A stretch of 5,415 nt of DNA from an uncultured Acidimicrobiaceae bacterium (lineage in GTDB: Bacteria > Actinomycetota > Acidimicrobiia > Acidimicrobiales > UBA8592): assembly GCA_913031515.1 (NCBI GenBank), contig CAJWET010000114.1:1-5415 (forward strand), read 5' to 3'. The position numbers were made by a program, and so were the translations under genes. Of the stretch, positions 1 through 5,415 are shown one piece after another. The number at the start of each line of letters is the position of its first letter. The stretch's first letter is position 1. The notes under the pieces were generated by a model. That model saw only the letters and a program-made list of their open reading frames with translations, was not told the origin of the DNA and ran no database searches.

Positions 1-688
1 AGGGGAAATACTTGGTATCGCTGGGGTTGAAGGCAACGGTCAACATGAACTAGTCGCTGCGATCTTGGGAACCCAAAAAACCAATGCTGGCCGCATCTAC
101 CTAATGGGGAATGATATTACGAGTACCTCTGTGAGATCACGAAGAGAAAGCGGCCTCGGGTACATCCCCCAAGATAGGCAAGAAGAAGGGCTTCTCCTCA
201 CTGCACCACTGTGGGAAAATGCCGCCCTTGGCCATCAGACAGAAAAACCGTTTTCTGGCGGCTGGAATCAATGGTTCATCGATCGGGAAGGGTCTCGCGC
301 CCAAACTGAACGCATTAGAACCGAGTTCGATGTTCGCACCCCGAACGTTGAAGTTTCTGCCCACGCACTTTCCGGCGGGAACCAACAGAAATTAATCGTT
401 GGGCGTGAAATGGTCTCGGAACCATCAGTTCTCGTAGCCTCTCACCCAACACGCGGAATTGATGTGGGGGCACAAGCATCGGTATGGGGGCAAATACGAC
501 AAGCCCGTTCTCAGGGATTAGCAACTCTGCTGATATCCGCTGACCTTGATGAGCTGATCGGTTTGTCTGACGTTATTGTGGTGATGTTTCGAGGCCGAAT
601 CGTGGCGCAACTTGACCCCTCCGAAATAACGCCAAGGAGTTTAGGGGCGTACATGACAGGAACAACGATTGAAGAGATAGCTGAATGA
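1..688 (+). CDS. ABC transporter ATP-binding protein, BmpA/NupO (nucleoside) type, C-terminal part (5'-truncated)
   Basis: This is the energising subunit of a nucleoside-type ABC importer, acting at the cytoplasmic face of the membrane. The frame is open from the first complete codon at base 2 (228 codons visible), so the TTG at 65 is internal and the true start lies upstream. Proteins of this family have two nucleotide-binding domains in one chain of about 500 residues; what is seen is most of the second. In order: a degenerate Walker A (GVEGNGQHEL, bases 26-55, Gln in place of Lys), the Q-loop region (GYIPQDRQEEG), the ABC signature LSGGNQQK (from base 368), PTRGIDVGA (the Walker B/D-loop region), and ISADLDEL where the H-loop would be. 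The GNGQ and PTRG-D-VGA motifs are typical of BmpA-family and sugar-type ATPases. The usual Asp-Glu of Walker B is Ser-His here and the switch His is Ala, so this domain probably does not hydrolyse ATP itself. The stop overlaps the next start (ATGA). The substrate is inferred from family and neighbours. Confidence 0.93.
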   Translation, partial: GEILGIAGVEGNGQHELVAAILGTQKTNAGRIYLMGNDITSTSVRSRRESGLGYIPQDRQEEGLLLTAPLWENAALGHQTEKPFSGGWNQWFIDREGSRAQTERIRTEFDVRTPNVEVSAHALSGGNQQKLIVGREMVSEPSVLVASHPTRGIDVGAQASVWGQIRQARSQGLATLLISADLDELIGLSDVIVVMFRGRIVAQLDPSEITPRSLGAYMTGTTIEEIAE

Positions 689-1812
689 AGAACGAGACTC
701 TCCGTCGCATTGCCCTCGCCTTAGCAGCTCCGATCGCAGCTGTTATTTTCGCAACGATTGCTTCTTCAGTCTTCTTGCTTATTGCCGGAAGTAACCCATT
801 CACAGCGTATGGAGACATGTTTGAATATGGCAGTAGGTTAGAAATCCAAGTAGACATCCTCAATCGAGCTACGCCTCTTTATATCTCAGGTGTGGCCGCT
901 GCCATTGGCTTTCGTATGAACCTATTCAATATTGGCGTTGAAGGCCAATACCGATTAGCGGCCATTGTTGCAGCATATGTGGGGGCCTCAGTCTCTCTCC
1001 CTGCTGTTCTCCACATCGGGTTGATTCTGTTAGTCGCAATGCTAGTAGGAGGGGCATATTCCGGAGTTGCTGGAGTTCTTAAGGTAACTCGCGGCGTCAA
1101 CGAAGTCATATCAACTATCATGCTGAATGCGATTGCTATTTCTGGGCTCATTGCGTGGCTAGTGAGAGAATGGCAAGCTGGCGGGTCAGTTGACGCAACC
1201 GCGACAAACCTAGGAGTTGGGACTGAACCCATTAACGAATCGGGACTCATCCCAAATATCAATAGCTGGCTTGAAATCTTCACACGAGATATCGGGAAAG
1301 GTAAAGAATTAACAGGAGTTTTCTTGGTTGCAGTTGCGGTGGGAATCCTCTACCACATCCTTATAAATAGGACCAGATTCGGTTTTGACCTCAGAGCAAC
1401 TGGAATCAACCCATTTGCTGCTCGCGTAGGAGGCGTCTCTGATAAAAGAATGGTGCTTGGCGCAATGGTACTTTCTGGAGTGGTGGCCGGACTTGTTGGG
1501 ATGGCAGAAATCGCTAAACTCGGAAGGTTCAATCCGAACTTTGTCGGAGGGCTGGGGTTTGCTGGCATCGCTGTTGCACTCCTTGGAAGAAACCACCCAG
1601 GAGGGATAGCGATCGGTGCCCTTCTTTTTGCTTTCCTTGATACTGCATCAGGCGTCCTTCAGGTAACTGGCTCCGCCTCACGTGAAATTGTCTTCATCAT
1701 GCAGGGCATAATCCTTCTTGCAGCAGTGATCGCATATGAGGTTGTTCAACGATTCAGAATACGCGAAGAAGCTCGACTCGCTTCTGTTCTACTCGCAGGA
1801 GAAGCAGGATGA
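685..1812 (+). CDS. ABC transporter permease, NupP/YufP-like (nucleoside-type importer)
   Basis: First membrane subunit of the importer, 375 residues, branched-chain/ribose-type permease family (BPD_transp_2). An N-terminal membrane helix (about 9-34) is followed by a short outer loop, then the family hallmark GFRMNLFNIGVEGQ (75-88). Further hydrophobic segments lie at about 90-103, 109-131 and 141-160. A polar loop of about 50 residues (161-210) comes next, then helices near 211-227, 257-275, 290-326 and 335-355. The cytoplasmic stretch TRFGFDLRATGINPFAARVGG (230-250) is the conserved segment expected to contact the ATPase. GFAGIAVALLGRNHPGG (291-307) is also typical of this subunit. Length is close to the ~350 residues of Bacillus NupP. 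The ATG overlaps the ATPase stop by 4 nt, with a partial ribosome site (AGAGA, 673-677) 7 nt upstream, so translational coupling is likely. Family assignment is firm; nucleoside specificity is inferred from the family and from add downstream. Confidence 0.93.
   Translation: MKNETLRRIALALAAPIAAVIFATIASSVFLLIAGSNPFTAYGDMFEYGSRLEIQVDILNRATPLYISGVAAAIGFRMNLFNIGVEGQYRLAAIVAAYVGASVSLPAVLHIGLILLVAMLVGGAYSGVAGVLKVTRGVNEVISTIMLNAIAISGLIAWLVREWQAGGSVDATATNLGVGTEPINESGLIPNINSWLEIFTRDIGKGKELTGVFLVAVAVGILYHILINRTRFGFDLRATGINPFAARVGGVSDKRMVLGAMVLSGVVAGLVGMAEIAKLGRFNPNFVGGLGFAGIAVALLGRNHPGGIAIGALLFAFLDTASGVLQVTGSASREIVFIMQGIILLAAVIAYEVVQRFRIREEARLASVLLAGEAG
1797..1801 (+). promoter_or_regulatory. Ribosome binding site AGGAG of the second permease
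   Basis: AGGAG lies inside the 3' end of the first permease gene, 7 nt before the ATG at 1809. It supports that start, and the stop-start overlap suggests coupled translation of the two permeases at similar levels. Confidence 0.7.
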
Positions 1813-3062
1813 TTTTGGCTCAAATACGCCAGCTCCCAGCTTGGGCAAGATGGGCTTCTTTCGCAACACTTGGAGTTCTTGTTCTGACCCTTGTACAAGA
1901 ACTAGGACAAAATGATACAAGCCATCTAACAGCTATGACCACTTCTCAAACGGCACTGAAATGGAGCATCCCCATTTTACTTGCAGGGCTTGGGGGGCTC
2001 TTCGCTGAACGAGCTGGAATCATTAATATTGGTTTAGAAGGAATGATGGTCCTCGGAACCTGGTTTGGAGCTTGGGGGGCATTCAACTTTGGGCCATACA
2101 CGGGGATCCTTATCGGAATCATCGGTGGTGCAATTGGAGGTCTTATCCATGCGATTGCGACGGTAGGGTTCGGAGTAGACCACATTATTTCTGGTGTTGC
2201 CATTAACATTCTCGGGCCGTTCGCTGCGCGATTTCTATCATCCGAAATTTTTACGGGATATCAGGGAGGCTCAGTTACCCAATCACCTAGGGTCGAAAAT
2301 GTCGACAAATTTACAATGCCTTTCCTCGCCGGTGGATACGACACTCCCAACTTCTTGAAGTGGCTCGGAGATAAAGATCTCCCCCTGATAAGCGACATAG
2401 GGAACATCTTGCGAGGAGTCCTTACGCAAACTTCATGGGCGACAATAGTGGCCTTACTCCTAGTCCCATTCTCGGCATGGTTGTTATGGCGTACACGTTT
2501 CGGCCTGCGCATAAGGATCAGTGGAGAAGACCCTTGGGCAGGCGAATCACAAGGCGTAAACATATACCGCTACAAGTTTGTTGCCGTTATGATAAGCGGC
2601 GGCTTAGCTGGTTTCGGCGGAGCATTTATCACAATCGAGATGTCGTCGATCTACCAAGAAGGCGGAACCACTGGTAGGGGTTTCATCGGCCTTGCCGCCC
2701 TAATTTTTGGAAATTGGAGACCCGGAGGGATTCTAGCTGCGGCGTTGCTCTTCGGGTACCCGTATGCTCTCCAATTCGGCGATTTCGATGGATTCGCCTC
2801 ACATGCATTGCTACTTGTTAACGCCATTGCTCTCTTCGGAGTGACAATATGGGCTATACGAAAAAGTAAACATGCTGATGCAGCTATAGCTTTTGTTCTC
2901 GGGGCATTATCGGCAATATGGTATTTCGTAGCCGATACCGTGCCAGACTGGTGGGTAAAGATTCTCCCATACGTGATTGTTATCGTCGTCCTGATTTTCT
3001 TCGCCCAACGTTTACGCATGCCTGCAGCAAATGGCCAGATTTACCGCCGCGGGCAGACTTAA
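1809..3062 (+). CDS. ABC transporter permease, NupQ/YufQ-like (nucleoside-type importer)
   Basis: Second membrane subunit, 417 residues, pairing with the upstream permease in the channel. The family hallmark LFAERAGIINIGLEGMMVLG spans 64-83 and GVDHIISGVAINIL 122-135. The ATPase-contacting segment RTRFGLRIRISGEDP runs 228-242, followed by GVNIYRYKFVAVMISGGLAG (249-268) and GRGFIGLAALIFGNWRPGG (289-307). Hydrophobic segments lie at about 17-31, 52-66, 75-92, 97-118, 125-143, 209-227, 256-275, 291-323, 332-350, 357-375 and 385-400. The C-terminal PAANGQIY resembles the ending I recall for actinobacterial homologues (PAADGxPY), which supports an intact C-terminus. The protein is longer than Bacillus NupQ (about 320), mainly through an N-terminal helix, a loop at 145-208 and extra C-terminal helices; longer forms are known in actinobacteria. 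The start overlaps the previous stop (ATGA) and has a good ribosome site 7 nt upstream. Confidence 0.93.
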   Translation: MILAQIRQLPAWARWASFATLGVLVLTLVQELGQNDTSHLTAMTTSQTALKWSIPILLAGLGGLFAERAGIINIGLEGMMVLGTWFGAWGAFNFGPYTGILIGIIGGAIGGLIHAIATVGFGVDHIISGVAINILGPFAARFLSSEIFTGYQGGSVTQSPRVENVDKFTMPFLAGGYDTPNFLKWLGDKDLPLISDIGNILRGVLTQTSWATIVALLLVPFSAWLLWRTRFGLRIRISGEDPWAGESQGVNIYRYKFVAVMISGGLAGFGGAFITIEMSSIYQEGGTTGRGFIGLAALIFGNWRPGGILAAALLFGYPYALQFGDFDGFASHALLLVNAIALFGVTIWAIRKSKHADAAIAFVLGALSAIWYFVADTVPDWWVKILPYVIVIVVLIFFAQRLRMPAANGQIYRRGQT

Positions 3063-3067
3063 GTTCT

Positions 3068-3919
3068 ATGCCTCCGCTTACAAGCAGCCAAAAAAAGTCC
3101 TTCGAGAGTGAAGGTGTGCTTGTTTTACCAGATTTCTTCTCGCAAGAAGAATGCGACTCTGTACGTAACCGTATGGGGGAATTGGTGAGCGAGTTCAAAC
3201 CGTTGGACCAAGGAACTGTATTTTCAACAACCGAGCATAAGCATGCTCAGGAGGACTACTTTCTCACTTCAGGAGACAAAATTAGATTCTTCTTTGAAGA
3301 CTCCCAAAATGCCCAAGAGCAGGTACCACTGGAACTATCCCTGAATAAGGCGGGTCATGCTATGCATGACCTCGACCCCGTGTTCTCCGCTTTTGTTCGA
3401 CAACCCAAACTGGCGCAAGTCGCCGCAGACGTAGGTTTCATCGACCCTCTCCTTTTGCAATCGATGTATATTTTTAAACCACCACGGATTGGTGGAGAAG
3501 TCGTCTGGCATACCGATCATCCTTTCCTTTGGACTGACCCCCCCTCAGTGAAAGGATTTTGGGTTGCTCTAGAAGATGCAACGATTACAAACGGTTGTTT
3601 GTGGTGCCTCCCGGGACTCCACAAAGAGGAACCTCGTCAACGCTTCCAGAGGAGTGAGTCTGGAGGAACGGAAATGGTGATCCTCAACCCTGACCCTTAC
3701 CCAACAGAGAAAAAGATCGCCATTGAAGCGGAAAAAGGTACCTTGGTTGTTATAGATGGGCTTCTTCCTCATTGGTCTGGGCCAAACACTTCTTCTCGTT
3801 CCCGTCATGCATTCACACTGCACGTAATAGAACGAGAAGTTCATTACCCGGACGACAATTGGCTTCAACGATCTAAAGAAATGCCGCTCCGTGGGTTTGA
3901 AACGCAACTTCTTGACTGA
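3068..3919 (+). CDS. PhyH-family Fe(II)/2-oxoglutarate dioxygenase, PHYHD1-like
   Basis: Soluble, cytoplasmic non-haem iron oxygenase of 283 residues, expected to couple oxidation of an organic substrate to decarboxylation of 2-oxoglutarate. The fold region runs from SFESEGVLVLPDFFSQEE (11-28) to near the C-terminus. Iron ligands are visible as H148-T-D150 and the distal H235 (GLLPHWSGPN). R244 or R246 (SSRSRHAFT) would bind the 2-oxoglutarate carboxylate, and K71 (SGDKIRFFFE) is a conserved pocket residue. QSMYIFKPP (131-139), FWVALEDAT (164-172) and NGCLWCLPGLH (175-185) match PHYHD1-type proteins more than classical phytanoyl-CoA hydroxylases; this comparison is from memory. The frame is open upstream to an ATG at 2918, but those codons lie inside the permease gene; the ATG at 3068, 5 nt after its stop, gives the family's normal N-terminus. 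No clear ribosome site precedes it. The substrate is unknown; position suggests an imported nucleoside-like molecule or its product. The active site appears intact. Confidence 0.9.
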   Translation: MPPLTSSQKKSFESEGVLVLPDFFSQEECDSVRNRMGELVSEFKPLDQGTVFSTTEHKHAQEDYFLTSGDKIRFFFEDSQNAQEQVPLELSLNKAGHAMHDLDPVFSAFVRQPKLAQVAADVGFIDPLLLQSMYIFKPPRIGGEVVWHTDHPFLWTDPPSVKGFWVALEDATITNGCLWCLPGLHKEEPRQRFQRSESGGTEMVILNPDPYPTEKKIAIEAEKGTLVVIDGLLPHWSGPNTSSRSRHAFTLHVIEREVHYPDDNWLQRSKEMPLRGFETQLLD

Positions 3920-3930
3920 GGTCGAAACCT
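3918..3930 (+). promoter_or_regulatory. Ribosome binding site of add within a small inverted repeat
   Basis: GAGGT (3918-3922) overlaps the dioxygenase stop codon and sits 8 nt before the add ATG at 3931, so it supports that start. AGGT (3919-3922) can pair with ACCT (3927-3930) across a CGAA loop, which would partly mask the site until ribosomes finishing the dioxygenase gene open it. The stem is only 4 bp, so the ribosome site is credible but the hairpin's role is speculative. Confidence 0.5.
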
Positions 3931-5019
3931 ATGTTTGCAACAGAAACTATTCAAGAAGCTCCAAAGATCCTCCTTCATGACCATCTTGATGGTGGATTAC
4001 GACCATCGACCATTATCGAGCTTGCAGAACAGACTGGCAACAAGGAACTCCCAACCTACGACAAAGACGAACTGGCAAATTGGATGATATCAACAGCGAA
4101 CCGGAGAAATCTTGAGCTATACCTAGAGGCATTTACGCACACCATCTCAGTAATGCAAACAAGAGCAGCTTTATACCGAGTGGCTGCAGAATGCGCAGAA
4201 GATCTTGCTTTGGATGGGGTTATTTATGCCGAAATTCGTTTTGCTCCAGAACTACACCTTATGGGTGACCTCAAGGTCGCCGAAGTTATCGAGAGCGTCT
4301 TGGCAGGGCTTGAGGCTGGTTCAGAAGGAAAGGATATCAACATAAACGTTTTAGTTAGCGCCATCCGTTCCCAAAAGCGCAGCAAGGAAATGATGGAATT
4401 CGCTTTACGTTTCCGAGAGAAAGGTGTCGTGGGTTTTGATATCGCTGGCCCAGAGATTGGATATCCACCGGTTGATCACCTTGGGGCTTTCAACTTGGCA
4501 CTAGAAAACGATTTCCCATTGACGATTCATGCAGGAGAAGTAGGCGGATCCGAGTACATCGAACAAGCTATCAATCAATGTGGGGCGTCGCGAATCGGTC
4601 ATGGTTTAGGCCTACGAGACGATATTTCTGTAAGTGCAGATGAAAATCTCAAAGTGAGCGCTCTTGCTTCGGCAATTCGTGAACGAAAAGTGGCGCTAGA
4701 GATGTGCCCTACCTCCAACATGCATATCGGTGCAGTTCAATCTATAGGTGAGCACCCCATAGGCCTCTTCCTCGACTTTGGTTTTTGTGTCACCATCAAC
4801 ACGGATAACCGGCTTATGTCAGGCACTAGCCTTACCGAGGAGATAAAGAAGTGCGGACTTTCCTTTGGGTGGGACTGGGATACGATCCACACATTAATGA
4901 AAAACGCTCTATCTAGTTCCTTCTCATCCCCTGATCTAAGAGAAGACCTAAATTCGAAACTGGTAGAATGGTATCTGAATCGCTCCACGAACGAGGGAAA
5001 TGACTATGCGCCCTATTAG
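3931..5019 (+). CDS. add: Adenosine deaminase
   Basis: Cytoplasmic zinc hydrolase of 362 residues that converts adenosine and 2'-deoxyadenosine to inosine and deoxyinosine in purine salvage. It is a TIM-barrel amidohydrolase with all key residues in place. Zinc ligands are H16 and H18 (HDHLDGGLRP), H200 (TIHAGE) and D292 (TINTDN). E203 is the catalytic proton shuttle and H224 (RIGHG) the second catalytic residue. The purine-contacting glycine is in DIAGPE (170-175), and EMCPTSN (257-263) is the usual barrel motif. HDHLDGGLRP and NTDNRLMS (Asn where many ADAs have a second Asp) match actinobacterial Add as I recall it, including the mycobacterial enzyme. Length is normal for the family. The start at 3931 has a GAGGT 8 nt upstream and lies 11 nt after the dioxygenase stop. 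Placement behind a nucleoside-type importer fits import followed by deamination. Relatives acting on methylthioadenosine or aminodeoxyfutalosine exist, so the exact substrate is slightly open. Confidence 0.95.
   Translation: MFATETIQEAPKILLHDHLDGGLRPSTIIELAEQTGNKELPTYDKDELANWMISTANRRNLELYLEAFTHTISVMQTRAALYRVAAECAEDLALDGVIYAEIRFAPELHLMGDLKVAEVIESVLAGLEAGSEGKDININVLVSAIRSQKRSKEMMEFALRFREKGVVGFDIAGPEIGYPPVDHLGAFNLALENDFPLTIHAGEVGGSEYIEQAINQCGASRIGHGLGLRDDISVSADENLKVSALASAIRERKVALEMCPTSNMHIGAVQSIGEHPIGLFLDFGFCVTINTDNRLMSGTSLTEEIKKCGLSFGWDWDTIHTLMKNALSSSFSSPDLREDLNSKLVEWYLNRSTNEGNDYAPY
4993..4997 (+). promoter_or_regulatory. Ribosome binding site GAGGG of the HAD hydrolase
   Basis: GAGGG lies within the 3' end of add. 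It is 8 nt from the ATG at 5006 but only 2 nt from the in-frame ATG at 5000, which favours 5006 as the start of the hydrolase gene. Confidence 0.6.
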
Positions 5020-5415
5020 CACCATTGGTTTCGATGCTGACGATACTTTGTGGGAAAGTGAAATATATTTTGCTGACATTGAGAAAAAATTCTCACAACT
5101 GATGCGAACCTATGGAGTCGAAGGTGACATAGGAGATTACTTATACACTGTAGAGAAAGAGAACTTAACCCGATTCGGTTATGGGGTGAAATCTTTTACG
5201 ATCTCAATGGTCGAATCCGCGCATCACCTGACCGGTGGAACTCTACGCAGTAGTGACACTATGCAGATAGTTCAATGGGGAAAAGAACTCATGAACCATC
5301 CAGTTAAGTTATTACCGGGAGTAAATGAAACCTTGCAAAGCCTAAAGAATGCATTTTCTGTACTGGTTATTACTAAAGGAGATCCTTTCCATCAGCACCA
5401 GAAGTTTGCAGATTC
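5006..5415 (+). CDS. HAD-superfamily hydrolase, N-terminal part (3'-truncated)
   Basis: Predicted cytoplasmic phosphatase or related hydrolase; 136 complete codons are visible and the frame is open to the window edge. Motif I is GFDADDTLW, giving nucleophile D10 and acid/base D12 with T14 (DxDxT). A helical cap region follows, including YGVKSFTISMVESAHHLTGG, and HPVKLLPGVNETLQSL leads into the core. Motif II is VITKGD with T123. The lysine and acidic motifs III and IV would lie beyond the window. FDADDTLW, the YG-K-FT-SM segment and the TKGD motif II fit a widespread, poorly characterised bacterial HAD subgroup, recognised from memory. The start at 5006 overlaps add by 14 nt and has GAGGG at good spacing; the ATG at 5000 is an in-frame alternative adding two residues. 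Being in this cluster, it may act on a phosphorylated nucleoside or sugar, but nothing in the sequence fixes the substrate. Confidence 0.88.
   Translation, partial: MRPISTIGFDADDTLWESEIYFADIEKKFSQLMRTYGVEGDIGDYLYTVEKENLTRFGYGVKSFTISMVESAHHLTGGTLRSSDTMQIVQWGKELMNHPVKLLPGVNETLQSLKNAFSVLVITKGDPFHQHQKFAD

Larger units (their letters stand above)
1..5415 (+). other. Predicted operon: nucleoside-type importer, dioxygenase, adenosine deaminase, HAD hydrolase
   Basis: All six genes are on the same strand. The junctions are 4-nt overlap, 4-nt overlap, 5-nt gap, 11-nt gap and 14-nt overlap, leaving no space for internal promoters or terminators of the usual kind. One transcript is therefore likely. 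Both ends are outside the window: the rest of the ATPase and probably a BmpA-type substrate-binding lipoprotein lie upstream, and the rest of the hydrolase and possibly more genes downstream. No regulator or operator is visible here. Confidence 0.8.

Noticed and set aside
65..688. A separate 207-residue ATPase starting at the TTG at 65
   Set aside because: The frame is open upstream to base 2 and encodes the Walker A region (GVEGNGQHEL), so the TTG is an internal Leu codon of a longer protein.
879..1283. Minus-strand open frame of 134 codons inside the first permease gene
   Set aside because: It is fully antisense to a well-conserved permease, its product resembles no family I recognise, and the forward frame explains the sequence.
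2651..3019. Minus-strand open frame of 122 codons inside the second permease gene
   Set aside because: It is antisense to a conserved coding region, with no recognisable domain and no plausible ribosome site of its own.
3057..3064. ACTTAAGT palindrome across the permease stop codon
   Set aside because: An 8-bp perfect palindrome with no loop and no second copy nearby is easily chance, and a promoter or operator inside this tight junction is unlikely.
2918..3067. N-terminal extension of the dioxygenase from an ATG at 2918
   Set aside because: These 50 codons lie within the 3' end of the second permease, whose conserved C-terminal motif is coded there. The extension is Arg/Pro-rich and unlike the family; the ATG at 3068 gives the normal start.
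3479..3495. CCACC / GGTGG inverted repeat
   Set aside because: It is a short 5-bp stem inside coding sequence for K-P-P-R-I-G-G, with no U-tract; best explained by Pro and Gly codons.
3533..3549. ACTGA / TCAGT inverted repeat around a run of seven C
   Set aside because: It falls in the active-site coding region (W-T-D-P-P-S-V), where the residues appear family-conserved. It has no U-tract to make a terminator, and the reading frame is intact across the C run, so there is no sign of a frameshift.

Overview
The window is one tightly packed, single-strand (+) gene cluster that runs off both ends. In order it holds: the C-terminal part of an ABC-transporter ATPase of the BmpA/NupO type (second nucleotide-binding domain); two ABC permeases of the same nucleoside-type importer (NupP-like and NupQ-like); a phytanoyl-CoA dioxygenase (PhyH) family Fe(II)/2-oxoglutarate enzyme; an adenosine deaminase; and the first ~136 codons of a HAD-superfamily hydrolase. 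The junctions are ATGA overlaps (twice), a 5-nt gap, an 11-nt gap and a 14-nt overlap. There is therefore no room for a separate promoter or terminator, and no gene-free stretch. I see no RNA gene, mobile element, CRISPR array or long repeat.

The host is most likely an actinobacterium. The adenosine deaminase has the HDHLDGGLRP and NTDNRLMS signatures that I recall from actinobacterial Add proteins such as the mycobacterial enzyme. A BmpA-type importer next to add is also a familiar actinobacterial arrangement. Base composition looks close to 50% GC by eye (not counted), well below typical soil actinobacteria. That would fit a moderate-GC lineage, for example a planktonic freshwater or marine actinobacterium. 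This placement is inference.

Functionally, the ATPase and two permeases would import a nucleoside or nucleoside-like compound, captured by a BmpA-type lipoprotein presumably encoded upstream of the window. Add would deaminate adenosine or deoxyadenosine to inosine or deoxyinosine. The HAD protein is a predicted phosphatase or related hydrolase of unknown substrate. The unusual member is the PhyH-family dioxygenase, inserted between transporter and deaminase, where related actinobacterial clusters often carry pyrimidine-salvage genes (cdd, deoA). It keeps the full facial triad and resembles the animal protein PHYHD1 more than classical phytanoyl-CoA hydroxylase. It suggests that the imported molecule, or a product of it, is oxidised. 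This is the best candidate here for something undescribed: an oxidative nucleoside-use pathway.
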